Virus record (IMG/VR): IMGVR_UViG_3300042898_003369
Location: 1 to 49,450 of that record
Length of the DNA stretch: 49,450 bases
Direction: 5' to 3' (one strand)
Origin: a virus
Position 1 is the first letter of the stretch; every line of letters starts with the position of its first letter. The notes below the pieces were generated by a model. It saw only the letters and a program-made list of their open reading frames with translations, was not told the DNA's origin and did not search any database. The translations under genes were made by a program, and so were the position numbers. Below, one piece after another: positions 16,268 through 24,510 of the stretch.

Positions 16268-18643
16268 ATGAACTTTAACACTTTTTTAAATCAAATTGCC
16301 AAACACGCAATCCTTAATGAGGCTGATGGTTCTGCTATGGCTGGACAGTTGGAAACAGCAAAAGCTGGTGCTGGTGACAATAAAGCTAAAGATGCAGCCC
16401 GTAAAAAAATTGAAAGATCCAAACAGATACCAAGAGATAAGAAGCCTGCACAAGAACTTATTAAAGATGTTATTTTAGTAAAGACAAACAGTGGAAATGT
16501 ACAATTAATTTTTAAAGATTCCTTTAACAAGGGATATCACCAAAAACTTAATAAACAAGACATGACTGTTGATGAAGCCAAGCGAGCTACCCAAGAAAAG
16601 GGGTTTGAACAGACCAGAGCTTCTAAATTATTATTTGGAAATGTGAAACAAGGTAGTGATGATAAAGACGAAAGATCTAAGAAAAAAGAAGAAACTTCAG
16701 AGAGAAAATCTGTAAGTCCAAAGTCAGCAGAAGAAACTGAAAAGTCTGAAAAAACCAAAGCAAAGAAAATGGATAAGGAACAAATGTTCCAGACCATGAC
16801 TCAGATGACACCAGAACAGTTGCTTCAAATGCCACCTGAACTGCGTAATCAGTATTTCCAGATGATGCGTCAGCCCACTCCTAATTCTGATTTTGATGAA
16901 TTAACTTATGAAAAACTAACTGTAGCATACGGTCTAAGTGACATAAGCGGAGTTCCTTACAACCAACAAGTATTGAATGCAGTTGTTTTTCTTGCTAAGA
17001 TTAAAGCAGGCGCAAGCGAACAAGAAATGCAAACATATCTTGCATTGGCTCCAGGTGGTAGAGAATTTACCAGAACTGCGTTCTTTACTGCCAGAAAAAT
17101 CTTATCACAGATTGGTGATCAGTGCCTACAAACTCTTTTAACAAACGTTGAGACAACAGGTAAGCCAGTTAATTCTGAAGGTGCTTCCGATATGTCTTGT
17201 GGTGAGTACCGTTTCAAGGTTGCTGCTGGTGGTGAAATAGCTTTTTCATCAACCGATTTCAATCAATCAAATAAAAACTTTAAAGGCTTTGTGGCTAACG
17301 CTTTGACTCAAGCCTTAAGCAACCCTGATCTAACAGCATCAGATCCAAGAATTTCTGAGACTCTACAAAAAACTGGTGAAATTGCTTCTCAGTTCTCTCA
17401 AATGCTTGTTCCCGATAACGCCATGTCAGAGATTCGCAAGGATCCTGAAATGTTGAAAAAATTACAAAACACTCCTATTAAAGATGCATCCGGACAACAA
17501 ATAGGAACTGTAGTAGATGAAGAAGGAAATTTAAATCCTCTAGCATCTATGATCAATTATCAAAAAGCATGGGAAGACGGTGCATACGATTTATTAAAAG
17601 GTAAAAAAGATAATCCTCTTAAAAAATATGTATCATCAAACCTATTAAAAACTATGTTACGTGGTGATGGAATTGTTCCTCCTGAGACTGCACCCAATCA
17701 TCTTATAACTGTTAATGGTATTTTACCGATGACAGATGATTATTTTGATAGCATTTCAAATGATGCTACATTAGATGTCAAACGGGCTAAAGATGTAATG
17801 ACTGCATCCAACATACAAAGATATAATCCTGCTGCAGCAGAACAGTTAAAGAAATTTACAACTGTAGTAGAAGCAACAGAACCCAAACAAAAGAAAATGG
17901 GATTGAAAGATATCTTAGTAGATAAAACCAAAATTGATCCAATGCAGATCATGGTTGGTTATATAACTAGTAATAATGATTTCTCATTAAATGCCAGTTT
18001 ATTGCCTGGTTTCAAACCAAAAGATCTTAATTCGATTCAATATAACTACATTACAATAGACAATAAAACAACTAAGATTCCAGTATTAACAGATGATAAT
18101 GTCACCAACCAAGTTCTTGGTGAAGAAATTATAATGTTAAATGATCTTCTTGTTGAAGCACTTACAAATAATTTTGTTTTAGCTAATTTGGTAAACTATG
18201 AAATCTTAAATGATTCTGAAGGTGCATTAATATCGAATTCACGAAACATGCTTTTGGAAGATTCTGAATATGTAATGATCAATATGAAATCAATTTTTGA
18301 AAATGCAAAAGCAAGAATTCAAAGTAATCCACTATTGCTACAAACTTTAATAAAAGATTTTATTGAAGAAGAATACGAAAGAGATTACAAAAAAGAATAC
18401 AAGAATTATCATGGTAAATCAAAGCAACGCAAAGAGCGTGCATCACGAACTAAAGCCAGAGAAGAAATGATTAAAAAAGGAAGAGCTAAAAAAGGAGATG
18501 GTAAAGACATTGACCATAAAAAAGCTCTTCGTAGTGGTGGATCAAACGGTATAAATAATTTACGTGTAAGAGATCGTTCTGCTAATAGATCTGATAATGG
18601 TCATCACGAAGGTGAAAAACAAAATAAGGATAGCTGGAAATGA
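16268..18643 (+). CDS. Late protein with targeting-like N-terminus (LNE) and HNH-like C-terminus
   Basis: The 791-aa protein begins MNFNTFLNQIAKHAILNEAD, with a potential prohead-protease site after LNE (residues 16-18). The next ~150 residues are highly charged and then Met/Gln-rich (QMTPEQLLQMPPELRNQYF). The central part appears globular. The last ~75 residues are very basic and contain GKDIDHKKALRSGG, then NGINNLRVRDRSANRS. This matches an HNH-type ββα-metal pattern (DH, Asn, then Asn) without the zinc Cys pairs. I infer a head-packaged protein with a nuclease-like tail. The conserved tail could instead be a structural DNA-binding element. It overlaps the next gene by ATGA. Confidence 0.7.
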   Translation: MNFNTFLNQIAKHAILNEADGSAMAGQLETAKAGAGDNKAKDAARKKIERSKQIPRDKKPAQELIKDVILVKTNSGNVQLIFKDSFNKGYHQKLNKQDMTVDEAKRATQEKGFEQTRASKLLFGNVKQGSDDKDERSKKKEETSERKSVSPKSAEETEKSEKTKAKKMDKEQMFQTMTQMTPEQLLQMPPELRNQYFQMMRQPTPNSDFDELTYEKLTVAYGLSDISGVPYNQQVLNAVVFLAKIKAGASEQEMQTYLALAPGGREFTRTAFFTARKILSQIGDQCLQTLLTNVETTGKPVNSEGASDMSCGEYRFKVAAGGEIAFSSTDFNQSNKNFKGFVANALTQALSNPDLTASDPRISETLQKTGEIASQFSQMLVPDNAMSEIRKDPEMLKKLQNTPIKDASGQQIGTVVDEEGNLNPLASMINYQKAWEDGAYDLLKGKKDNPLKKYVSSNLLKTMLRGDGIVPPETAPNHLITVNGILPMTDDYFDSISNDATLDVKRAKDVMTASNIQRYNPAAAEQLKKFTTVVEATEPKQKKMGLKDILVDKTKIDPMQIMVGYITSNNDFSLNASLLPGFKPKDLNSIQYNYITIDNKTTKIPVLTDDNVTNQVLGEEIIMLNDLLVEALTNNFVLANLVNYEILNDSEGALISNSRNMLLEDSEYVMINMKSIFENAKARIQSNPLLLQTLIKDFIEEEYERDYKKEYKNYHGKSKQRKERASRTKAREEMIKKGRAKKGDGKDIDHKKALRSGGSNGINNLRVRDRSANRSDNGHHEGEKQNKDSWK

Positions 18644-19398
18644 GTAGGAAATATGTCAATATGATTATGAACAAGATTCAGACCAAAGTTGGTTTGAATG
18701 AACGTGTCATAGCCATTCAACAATCTTCCAACAAATTCATTGTTGAAACAATGACTTATATACCATCTGTTCCTTTTTCATCTATAGAAATTAAAGATAT
18801 TAAACCATGTGATGTTGTTATAAATGAATCTGGAAACATTTTAAATGTTGATGCAATTGAAATTAATGAAAATAACTATAAGGTAACGTTCACAGATAAA
18901 AACGGATGTGAACTAATTGAAACTTTTGCTCCAAATAAAATTATTGGATTTGTTGATGTAACTGAGGGTGAAGAATACAACGAATACGGTGATATCATTG
19001 AAATTCATGAAGAAGCAAATAAAAAAGTAAAGCTCAATAAGATCATGAAAGGTGATGTAAAAAAATATAAAGTTTACGTCAAGAATGATAAAGGAAATGT
19101 TGTTAAAGTAAATTTTGGAGATAAGACCATGGAAATTAAACGCGATGATCCTGCTCGTCGCAAAAACTTTCGTGCTCGTCATAACTGTGATAATCCGGGA
19201 CCAAAATGGAAAGCACGGTATTGGGCATGCAAAACATGGAGTACTAAATCCGTAACCTCTATGTTAAAAGAAAACGTTTCACCTGGTGGGAAGTGCAAGG
19301 ACTTTATTAAAAGTATTGCCCACGATACTCTCAAAAATTTGAATAATATTGAATACAATTCAGATTTATATGGACTAATAAAATACAGAACTAAATAA
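18640..19398 (+). CDS. Conserved phage protein with basic Cys-containing domain
   Basis: The 252-aa protein starts within the previous stop (ATGA), so it is translationally coupled. Its N-terminus has KVGLNE at residues 17-21, again LNE. Residues about 145-210 form a distinctive domain (GDVKKYKVYVKNDKGNVVKV, then RRKNFRARHNCDNPGPKWKA and RYWACKTW) that I recognise as recurrent in T4-like marine phages, without a known function. It is rich in Lys/Arg and contains two Cys, so nucleic-acid or metal binding is conceivable. A second Cys-containing segment (GGKCKDFIKS) follows. Probably a virion or injected protein with its neighbour. Confidence 0.7.
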   Translation: MSRKYVNMIMNKIQTKVGLNERVIAIQQSSNKFIVETMTYIPSVPFSSIEIKDIKPCDVVINESGNILNVDAIEINENNYKVTFTDKNGCELIETFAPNKIIGFVDVTEGEEYNEYGDIIEIHEEANKKVKLNKIMKGDVKKYKVYVKNDKGNVVKVNFGDKTMEIKRDDPARRKNFRARHNCDNPGPKWKARYWACKTWSTKSVTSMLKENVSPGGKCKDFIKSIAHDTLKNLNNIEYNSDLYGLIKYRTK

Positions 19399-19407
19399 AG
19401 GAAAGCC

Positions 19408-19965
19408 ATGAAATTTAAAGCCCTTCTCAATAAAATCAATGAACTTGTCGAAAATGCTGGTGAACACACCTTTGGTGGTGGTCTTTATATTGGAGATCCA
19501 CAAGGAAAACTAGGTCCATCTGTGCTTACCGACAAAGGTACCCACAATCTTCAGATGCCAAGACACATTGATGCGATAAACGCAATGTTATACTCTTTGT
19601 CATCTAGAGATTATATTGATCCAGATGGCGTTCTTGGTGTTGTAAAAAATAAATTAAATCTTGTTGGACTAGATTTTGGTATGCCCAAAAAGAGTTTAAG
19701 TGATGGGTTAAATATGTTAGAGTTAGTCCAATATGGTAGCCCACAGCTAGGTATATACGGACAAAATCCTTATGATGATGTTAACAAAACTGGTTTTAGT
19801 CAGGGAGATGGAATCAAGGAAAAACTTGGTTATTCTCTTGCGCTTAGTGTAAATATTGAAAAACAACCAAACCATTTGCGACGCGTAACATTTGTCATAG
19901 TTCCAACTGAATCTTCTTCATATAATATGGAAACGAGTGCAAATGATTGCGGGTGCCAACATTGA
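19408..19965 (+). CDS. Hypothetical late-operon protein, 185 aa, with short LxE-ended N-terminus
   Basis: An AGGAAAG ribosome-binding site precedes ATG 19408. The product starts MKFKALLNKINELVENAGE, so possible protease sites fall after INE (12) and LVE (15). The body is Gly/Asn-rich (HTFGGGLYIGDPQGK) and ends with a Cys cluster (NDCGCQH). It has no membrane segment and no catalytic motif that I recognise. It lies downstream of two probable virion genes and is probably cotranscribed with them. Confidence 0.65.
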   Translation: MKFKALLNKINELVENAGEHTFGGGLYIGDPQGKLGPSVLTDKGTHNLQMPRHIDAINAMLYSLSSRDYIDPDGVLGVVKNKLNLVGLDFGMPKKSLSDGLNMLELVQYGSPQLGIYGQNPYDDVNKTGFSQGDGIKEKLGYSLALSVNIEKQPNHLRRVTFVIVPTESSSYNMETSANDCGCQH

Positions 19966-19978
19966 AACATTAATTGAA

Positions 19979-20368
19979 ATGAATAAACCCCTGACAGAAG
20001 AAAATTTTACAGAATTCTGTCAGGGTTGTTATTTTAATAGAGAATGCTCTGGTAAAGCAGAGTTCATGGATGATTTGAAGCGTATAAAATACGTTAAAAG
20101 ATTATTACAGAAAATTCATAAACACAAGACTCTCAAGTCCATCAGAGAACGTTTGATTCTTAATCACATTATAATATTAAAAAATGTCTTTGGAGAAGAA
20201 AATACTGCTCGTATTTTATTCTTCAGAGTTGAGCCTAGACTCTATTCTTATCTTAAATCCTTTCTTATATTTTTGGAATTTAACATCAAAACTTTGCCAG
20301 AAGTAAAGTACTCTGAATTAAATACCGATCCAAGAGTAGATAGAAAGTTGACACAGACAGAACAATAA
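19979..20368 (+). CDS. Conserved helical phage protein (DUF7207-like), 129 aa
   Basis: The pattern MNKPLTEENFTEFC, LKRIKYVKRLLQK, RERLILNHIIILKNVFG, then ARILFFRVEPRLYSYLKSFL is one I recognise from many marine T4-like phages, where it is annotated only as a domain of unknown function. It is all-helical with two Cys near the N-terminus. I chose ATG 19979 because related proteins start there. ATG 19943 or GTG 19937 would add a short tail and overlap the preceding gene. A strong hairpin sits 10 nt inside the frame. Confidence 0.7.
   Translation: MNKPLTEENFTEFCQGCYFNRECSGKAEFMDDLKRIKYVKRLLQKIHKHKTLKSIRERLILNHIIILKNVFGEENTARILFFRVEPRLYSYLKSFLIFLEFNIKTLPEVKYSELNTDPRVDRKLTQTEQ
19989..20025 (+). 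other. 11-bp hairpin in the start of a coding region, possible attenuator
   Basis: CCCTGACAGAA (19989-19999) pairs perfectly with TTCTGTCAGGG (20015-20025) around a 15-nt A/T-rich loop. A T-rich run (TTGTTATTTT) follows. It looks like a terminator hairpin placed in the first codons of the 19979 gene, so it may reduce read-through from the upstream genes or control translation. Confidence 0.5.
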
Positions 20369-20371
20369 ATA
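20364..20371 (+). promoter_or_regulatory. Late promoter of the 20379 gene
   Basis: AATAAATA, 7 nt before the ATG at 20379, overlapping the stop of the preceding gene. A TTGACA stands at 20349-20354 but has no good -10 box at the spacing used elsewhere, so the late box is preferred. Confidence 0.65.
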
Positions 20372-20378
20372 ATAATAT

Positions 20379-21923
20379 ATGGGAAGCCCTTCATACATTC
20401 CATCGTTTTACTTTTACAAGTTTGCAGAAGGAATTTCGGCTTCTTATACATCTTTTCAGGCATTCAAAGCTGGTGCCATAGATGCTCAAGGAAATTTTCT
20501 AAAGCCAGAGAGCAGTATTGATCCTTTAGAATACCTTATTATTAAATTAAAGAAAATATTTGAGGAACTTCCTTTTGGCATGACAAAAGCCAAACTTGGA
20601 AATTATCTCAGTACTTTGCAATTGTTTGGAGAAGAAGCAAATACTTTTGGTATTACAAAGGCAGAGTATGCTGGACTCATGGAAGGTCAATTGGTTATTC
20701 AAGGATACCCAGAAGTAAGCTATATTGCATTAGTGGAGGATATGAGCTCAGGAGGCATGGCAGCTGCTGGAGGCTCTCCTGGCTACAATACGGGTCAAGT
20801 ATCGGGTATGGACCCTGTAATGGCTCCTATGCAACGTCGTAAGCCTGTGTTGAAGGGTTTAGATTCATGTGAGATGTTTGATGTTTGTCCTGAAGAATTT
20901 AAACAATTTCAAGGTGCCAGCGACTGGAAATATGTTCCCGATAGTGAGACAAAAAAATATGTTCGTAGATATCAATTAAGAAATCCAACCGGAGCAGTTG
21001 CTTTAAGATCAGTTGATCCTGATACAGGTACTTCCAATGTTCATTGGATTAACTTTTCAAATAAAGAAAAGAAACAATTGAAAGAATCATATTCTAGTGC
21101 TGCTAGAGACTTGGTAAATATAGCAGCACAAAACATTATCAAGCCACCTGAAAAAGATATTAATCCAAATACAGGCAAACCAAAAAGAGGCGCAAAAACA
21201 CAAAGATCTGGTTTTTTGTTTTCTGCTACAGCAGATTTAACAAAGGGTGGTAAAAGTCATCAAGATGAAACTGCAGACAGATTGATTCCAGTTGCATCAA
21301 GTGAAGTAAGTACTGGTGGTGCAGATGGCTGGACATTTAAAGATGGAATATGGTCACCAGCAGACTATAAAGGTGATAATACATCTCCATTTAAGCATAT
21401 CTCCGATGATCAGAAAAATTTATTTCCAGGCTTACCACAATTTGACGCAACAGTAAAAAAAATGTTTGAACGTGGGCGTACATTAACTTCTGATCAAAAA
21501 TCAAAAATACGTAAAACAACTGAACAAATAGGTGCAAGATCGCAAAAACAACTTGGAAAAATATTTCAACAAGGTCTTTTAGATATATCTCCAGATTTAC
21601 GTTGGGTGGTTACACCAGGAAGATCCACAAAACCTTATAATTTTCCAGGATTAGTTACACAAATTACACCAGATCTTATTACAAAATATGGTGGATCATC
21701 TGCTAAACCAAAATTAAGTGCAAGACCTAGCAAAGGTAGAGTTGAATATAAAGTAAGAGGACGGGAACCTACTGTTGCAGAAGTAGCAAAAGAATTATCT
21801 GGTCCAGGTTCTGTTTCAACATCAAAAACAGATATTCTTACAGCAATGGAAAAAATGCTTAGTCCTAAACTTAATAGACAAATTCAAAGAATTTTAGCAC
21901 CAAATCTAAGAAGAGCCAGATAA
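20379..21923 (+). CDS. Late protein, 514 aa, with possible LVE-ended N-terminal domain
   Basis: The 514-aa protein is unrecognised. A ~120-residue N-terminal domain (Tyr/Phe-rich start SYIPSFYFYKFAEG, helical middle) ends in YIALVE at 115-120. A flexible Gly/Ala/Met segment (SSGGMAAAGGSPGYNTGQ) follows directly, so prohead-protease cleavage after LVE is plausible. The remainder is basic, with many Lys/Thr/Ser and a C-terminus rich in Arg (QRILAPNLRRAR). No enzymatic motif was seen. The late promoter and the N-terminal pattern put it with the other presumed head-packaged proteins. It ends at a strong bidirectional terminator. Confidence 0.65.
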   Translation: MGSPSYIPSFYFYKFAEGISASYTSFQAFKAGAIDAQGNFLKPESSIDPLEYLIIKLKKIFEELPFGMTKAKLGNYLSTLQLFGEEANTFGITKAEYAGLMEGQLVIQGYPEVSYIALVEDMSSGGMAAAGGSPGYNTGQVSGMDPVMAPMQRRKPVLKGLDSCEMFDVCPEEFKQFQGASDWKYVPDSETKKYVRRYQLRNPTGAVALRSVDPDTGTSNVHWINFSNKEKKQLKESYSSAARDLVNIAAQNIIKPPEKDINPNTGKPKRGAKTQRSGFLFSATADLTKGGKSHQDETADRLIPVASSEVSTGGADGWTFKDGIWSPADYKGDNTSPFKHISDDQKNLFPGLPQFDATVKKMFERGRTLTSDQKSKIRKTTEQIGARSQKQLGKIFQQGLLDISPDLRWVVTPGRSTKPYNFPGLVTQITPDLITKYGGSSAKPKLSARPSKGRVEYKVRGREPTVAEVAKELSGPGSVSTSKTDILTAMEKMLSPKLNRQIQRILAPNLRRAR

Positions 21924-21949
21924 AAAAACCCCCTTTCGGGGGTTTTTTT
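21922..21949. terminator. Strong bidirectional terminator
   Basis: A7-C5-TTTC-G5-T7 hairpin: a GC stem with A/T flanks works in both orientations. It separates the plus-strand 20379 gene from the convergent minus-strand 21948 gene, and overlaps both stop regions by 1-2 nt. Confidence 0.92.
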
Positions 21950-22160
21950 ATTCCTGAATAAATGTCTTACAACACTTAGGTTTTGAACAACCAGCATTTT
22001 GTCTGGCTTCTGTAATTACCTTAGTGTTAGCATCGTCCCAACCAGTAGCCCACTCTTCCCAATACACACTGGTAGACTCATTTACATTCGATGCTCTTTC
22101 TGCACCACCCATACGGGCTGCATAACCTTTTTTATACGCTTCACCTGGAATATATGTCAT
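21948..22160 (-). CDS. Small RMF/CrpP-like protein, 70 aa
   Basis: The segment AYKKGYAARMGGAERASNV followed by WEEWATGWDDA matches the pattern AxxxGYxA...GxxR...W..GW..A of the ribosome modulation factor/CrpP family of small phage and plasmid proteins. The C-terminus adds a Cys-rich tail (CSKPKCCKTFIQE). If the match is right it could bind ribosomes or a small host target. The similarity is short and that role is inference. Its ATG overlaps the stop of the 22157 gene by 4 nt, and it is the last gene of a four-gene minus-strand operon. Confidence 0.65.
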   Translation of the reverse strand: MTYIPGEAYKKGYAARMGGAERASNVNESTSVYWEEWATGWDDANTKVITEARQNAGCSKPKCCKTFIQE

Positions 22161-22591
22161 TGAAATTCTCCTGAATTATCTATTGGCTTAATTATAATCT
22201 GATTCAGCAACTTATCTAATGCCTTAACATGTGCATACTGTTCTTGAATAGCAAGGTATCCACGAATCTCAATAAGTTTAAAATATTCTTCTTGAGTAAA
22301 TGGTGTAGTCTTAGGCTTATGTCGAATAGGTCTACGAGAATGTTTTGGTGGATTATTTTTATTAAATGGTTTTTTTTGATTTTCTTTAGTCCATTGATTT
22401 AAAATGTCATCCATGTTAAGATAGTCACGAAGACTATCTGCAGGATTTTCACCATTACGCATTTGATCCCACATCTTCTTGAATTCTGGGCTAGAATTAC
22501 CAAAGAAGAAGAATCCGTTATTTGGATTGTTTTCTTCGCCATCATCGCCATTTTGCCAGTTTCTAAAATCATTAAAATCTGAATTATTCAT
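22157..22591 (-). CDS. Hypothetical early protein, 144 aa
   Basis: The N-terminal ~45 residues are Asn/Asp/Gly-rich and probably disordered, with an FFFFG patch. The middle is acidic and helical. The basic linker KKPFNKNNPPKHSRRPIRHK precedes a C-terminal helix pair (FTQEEYFKLIEIRGYLAIQE). An AAGGAAAG ribosome-binding site precedes the ATG. No family was recognised. It is in an operon with the three neighbouring small genes, transcribed from the promoter at 23072-23099. Confidence 0.7.
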   Translation of the reverse strand: MNNSDFNDFRNWQNGDDGEENNPNNGFFFFGNSSPEFKKMWDQMRNGENPADSLRDYLNMDDILNQWTKENQKKPFNKNNPPKHSRRPIRHKPKTTPFTQEEYFKLIEIRGYLAIQEQYAHVKALDKLLNQIIIKPIDNSGEFQ

Positions 22592-22599
22592 ATCTTTCC

Positions 22600-22899
22600 T
22601 TAGTTAGTATCAAAAATTTGTTCGTAAACCAATTTAGCACGGTTATCCGTGACAGAAACATAGCGAACGTGACGACTCATTGCGTCACTAATATTTAGTG
22701 GATCCTTTGGACCAAATGCCATGTTCTTAATCCAGGCAGAACACCCGCCAAGAGAAATACGAACTTCAGCACCTGATGCATCAGTACCATAAAAATCAAA
22801 CGAAGCTTTTTCACCATCATAGTAAGTGAAAAAACAATCAATAGAATCATATTTCTTGCGAACATCTGCAAGAGTCATGTTTATAACAGTCTTAGCCAT
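22600..22899 (-). CDS. Hypothetical early protein, 99 aa
   Basis: I start at ATG 22899 (MAKTVINMTLADVRKKYD). The longer frame upstream to 22971 is a shadow of the 22892 gene, which this start overlaps by 8 nt. The middle is beta-rich (CFFTYYDGEKASFDFYGTD, AEVRISLGGC), then comes a short polar C-terminus. No known motif. The close overlap indicates coupled expression in the minus-strand early operon. Confidence 0.7.
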   Translation of the reverse strand: MAKTVINMTLADVRKKYDSIDCFFTYYDGEKASFDFYGTDASGAEVRISLGGCSAWIKNMAFGPKDPLNISDAMSRHVRYVSVTDNRAKLVYEQIFDTN

Positions 22900-23065
22900 T
22901 GGGCAGTCTCTTTTCCTTGACACATACAGGAAGTTGTCCACTCGCGTCAAGACTGCGAAGTGTACCAACACGAGCCTTCATAAGGCTCTGAATACGATTG
23001 CGCTTCATGCGTTCTTCACGCTTCTTATGAGCACGTTTAGTAATACGTTGTTTTGAGTTAGGCAT
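22892..23065 (-). CDS. Very basic small protein, 57 aa, first gene of an early operon
   Basis: A short frame with many Lys/Arg (MPNSKQRITKRAHKKREERM) and a C-terminus ending EKRLPNG. The start is fixed by a promoter whose -10 box ends exactly 6 nt before the ATG, so the message should be leaderless. A small, strongly basic early protein could bind nucleic acid or a host target. No family was recognised. Confidence 0.75.
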   Translation of the reverse strand: MPNSKQRITKRAHKKREERMKRNRIQSLMKARVGTLRSLDASGQLPVCVKEKRLPNG

Positions 23066-23071
23066 AATAAG

Positions 23072-23099
23072 AGTATACTCCGGTTTATTTATTCGTCAA
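23072..23099 (-). promoter_or_regulatory. Sigma70-type early promoter, predicted leaderless
   Basis: On the minus strand: TTGACG, 16 nt, TATACT, 6 nt (CTTATT), ATG at 23065. It overlaps the last codons of the 23089 gene and drives the four-gene operon 23065 to 21948. Confidence 0.85.
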
Positions 23100-23352
23100 G
23101 TAAATCAATCCTAGATTGAAGATCATCTAGTTTATCAGTCATTTCTTCTAATTTTTGTTCTAACGTTTCATTAGTATTAATAGACATTTTTGCAATCATT
23201 TCCTCAAGTTTTTTTATTTTTATATTTAAAGCAGAATTTTGAAGTTCTATAATTTTCATTCTATCATTAAGTGCTTGATTGATACCAACTTGTTTTGATC
23301 CAAAGTCTTGTAGATATGGATCATATTCATGCTGTTTATTAGATGTATACAT
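23089..23352 (-). CDS. Coiled-coil protein, 87 aa
   Basis: From about residue 25 to the end the protein shows heptad spacing of Leu/Ile/Met (IIELQNSALNIKIKKLEEMI, then LEQKLEEMTDKLDDLQSRI). This predicts a long coiled coil, probably oligomeric. The first 25 residues are polar (HEYDPYLQDFG). It follows tRNA-Tyr by 20 nt without its own promoter, so it is probably read from the promoter at 23602-23629 with the 44-aa gene and the tRNA. The function is unknown. Confidence 0.75.
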   Translation of the reverse strand: MYTSNKQHEYDPYLQDFGSKQVGINQALNDRMKIIELQNSALNIKIKKLEEMIAKMSINTNETLEQKLEEMTDKLDDLQSRIDLLDE

Positions 23353-23372
23353 TTTTATATTATTTGGCTGAA

Positions 23373-23455
23373 TGCAAGAGGAGGGATTTGAACCTTCGTA
23401 GAAATTAATCAGCAGATTTACAGTCTGCCCTCGTTGACCGCTTGAGTACTCTTGC
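23373..23455 (-). tRNA. tRNA-Tyr (GTA)
   Basis: An 83-nt class II tRNA. Acceptor GCAAGAG pairs with CTCTTGC, with discriminator A. The anticodon stem GCAGA/TCTGC has loop CTGTAAA (GTA). A long variable arm follows, and the T-loop is TTCAAAT. CCA is not encoded. It lies between two small protein genes in one transcript. Confidence 0.93.
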
Positions 23456-23460
23456 GTAGT

Positions 23461-23595
23461 TTATTTAGGTGATTTTTTAGACTTTTTCTTTACTGGCTTC
23501 TTCTTAAAAATTGCTTCATAATTTTTGCCATATTGTTCCAAATTTACGTGTCTGGGGGAACTTCCCTTACCTGCACCGTTTGAACCATAAGTCAT
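23461..23595 (-). CDS. Lys-rich small protein, 44 aa
   Basis: A short frame starting MTYGSNGAGKGSSPRHVN and ending in a Lys tract (FKKKPVKKKSKKSPK). The leaderless promoter directly upstream (6 nt between the -10 box and ATG) makes the start credible despite the size. It is strongly basic, so nucleic-acid binding or interaction with an acidic host target is possible. No family was recognised. tRNA-Tyr starts 6 nt after the stop. Confidence 0.65.
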   Translation of the reverse strand: MTYGSNGAGKGSSPRHVNLEQYGKNYEAIFKKKPVKKKSKKSPK

Positions 23596-23601
23596 GATAC
23601 A

Positions 23602-23629
23602 AGTATATATCATGTATAACAGAAGTCAA
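23602..23629 (-). promoter_or_regulatory. Sigma70-type early promoter, predicted leaderless
   Basis: On the minus strand: TTGACT, 16 nt, TATACT, 6 nt (TGTATC), ATG at 23595. Its -35 end is 1 nt from the plus-strand late box at 23631. Confidence 0.85.
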
Positions 23630-23630
23630 A

Positions 23631-23638
23631 TCTAAATA
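23631..23638 (+). promoter_or_regulatory. Late promoter of the 23644 gene, predicted leaderless
   Basis: TCTAAATA with 5 nt (TTGAT) to the ATG at 23644. It is back-to-back with the early minus-strand promoter at 23602-23629. Confidence 0.65.
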
Positions 23639-23643
23639 TTGAT

Positions 23644-24510
23644 ATGAAGAACAATAAAGGTTATTACAGTTGGATTCACCAATTAAATCGTGCTGGATTA
23701 GAAGCCCAACAAAATGGTTTTCGTATGATTAACGAAGCCAAGGCTGCAAAAATTACAGACCCTGCTCAACGAGCCGCATTAATGGGTCAAATGCCTGTAG
23801 CCCCAGTTATTAACCCAGATTCTCCTAGCGCACATCCTGAGGATGTAAAAGACGCAATTTCTCGTCTTGGTAAACCTTCACCTACTAGCATTGCATTGGC
23901 AGATGGTGATGTTGGTGCATATGTAAATATTACTAAAATGAAACGAGCAGAACGATTGGCTCAAATGGCACAGAACACAGGTCCAATTGATGCAAAGCCA
24001 GATGGCAATGCAAATGAAGTTGCTGTAGATGGACAAGATGGTGTCATGGCTGATCCGGATTTGTCAGATTTTGAAGATGAAATGGTACAAGCCGCAGAAA
24101 TTCGTAAAGATGCTTTGGCAAATAGAAAAAGACGCGAAGCAGAAGAAGATGCTCATGATTATGCAGACCCAGAAGATGGCTACCAATATTCTATTCCAAC
24201 TGCAAACTGGCAAACAGTAAGAGAATCAATTACCTCTAAAATTTCAAAAATGATGAATGAAAATTCAGATGAAGAGACTAAACCACAGCGTGGTCGTGTT
24301 GCTAAAGGTTCTGATTCCGAGACTCCATCAAAAAGTCCAAATTCAAGCGGAGCACCTAAAGGAATGTTCAAAGGAACTGAACAACCAAGTCAGCGTCTTG
24401 GAAAAATCTTGGCTATTGTAAAAGAGGGTCCTAAAAAGCATGGCAATGAAGCCTATGCATGGGCATCCGAAGCCTTGAAGACAATGCAAGATAAGTTGAA
24501 AAAAGATTAA
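23644..24510 (+). CDS. Late acidic protein with targeting-like N-terminus (INE)
   Basis: The 288-aa N-terminus YYSWIHQLNRAGLEAQQNG then FRMINEAKAAK has a potential prohead-protease site after INE (29-31). The body is rich in Asp/Glu/Ala/Pro (DPDLSDFEDEMVQ, REAEEDAHDYADPEDGY) and mostly disordered or helical. A compact basic C-terminus (GKILAIVKEGPKKHG, then AYAWASEALKTMQD) follows. No enzymatic motif was seen. The late promoter and N-terminus place it among the presumed packaged or head-core proteins. Confidence 0.65.
   Translation: MKNNKGYYSWIHQLNRAGLEAQQNGFRMINEAKAAKITDPAQRAALMGQMPVAPVINPDSPSAHPEDVKDAISRLGKPSPTSIALADGDVGAYVNITKMKRAERLAQMAQNTGPIDAKPDGNANEVAVDGQDGVMADPDLSDFEDEMVQAAEIRKDALANRKRREAEEDAHDYADPEDGYQYSIPTANWQTVRESITSKISKMMNENSDEETKPQRGRVAKGSDSETPSKSPNSSGAPKGMFKGTEQPSQRLGKILAIVKEGPKKHGNEAYAWASEALKTMQDKLKKD

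Noticed and set aside
20349-20378. TTGACA upstream of the 20379 gene as an early promoter
   Set aside because: No acceptable -10 box at 16-17 nt compatible with the ATG. The late box at 20364 explains the gene better.
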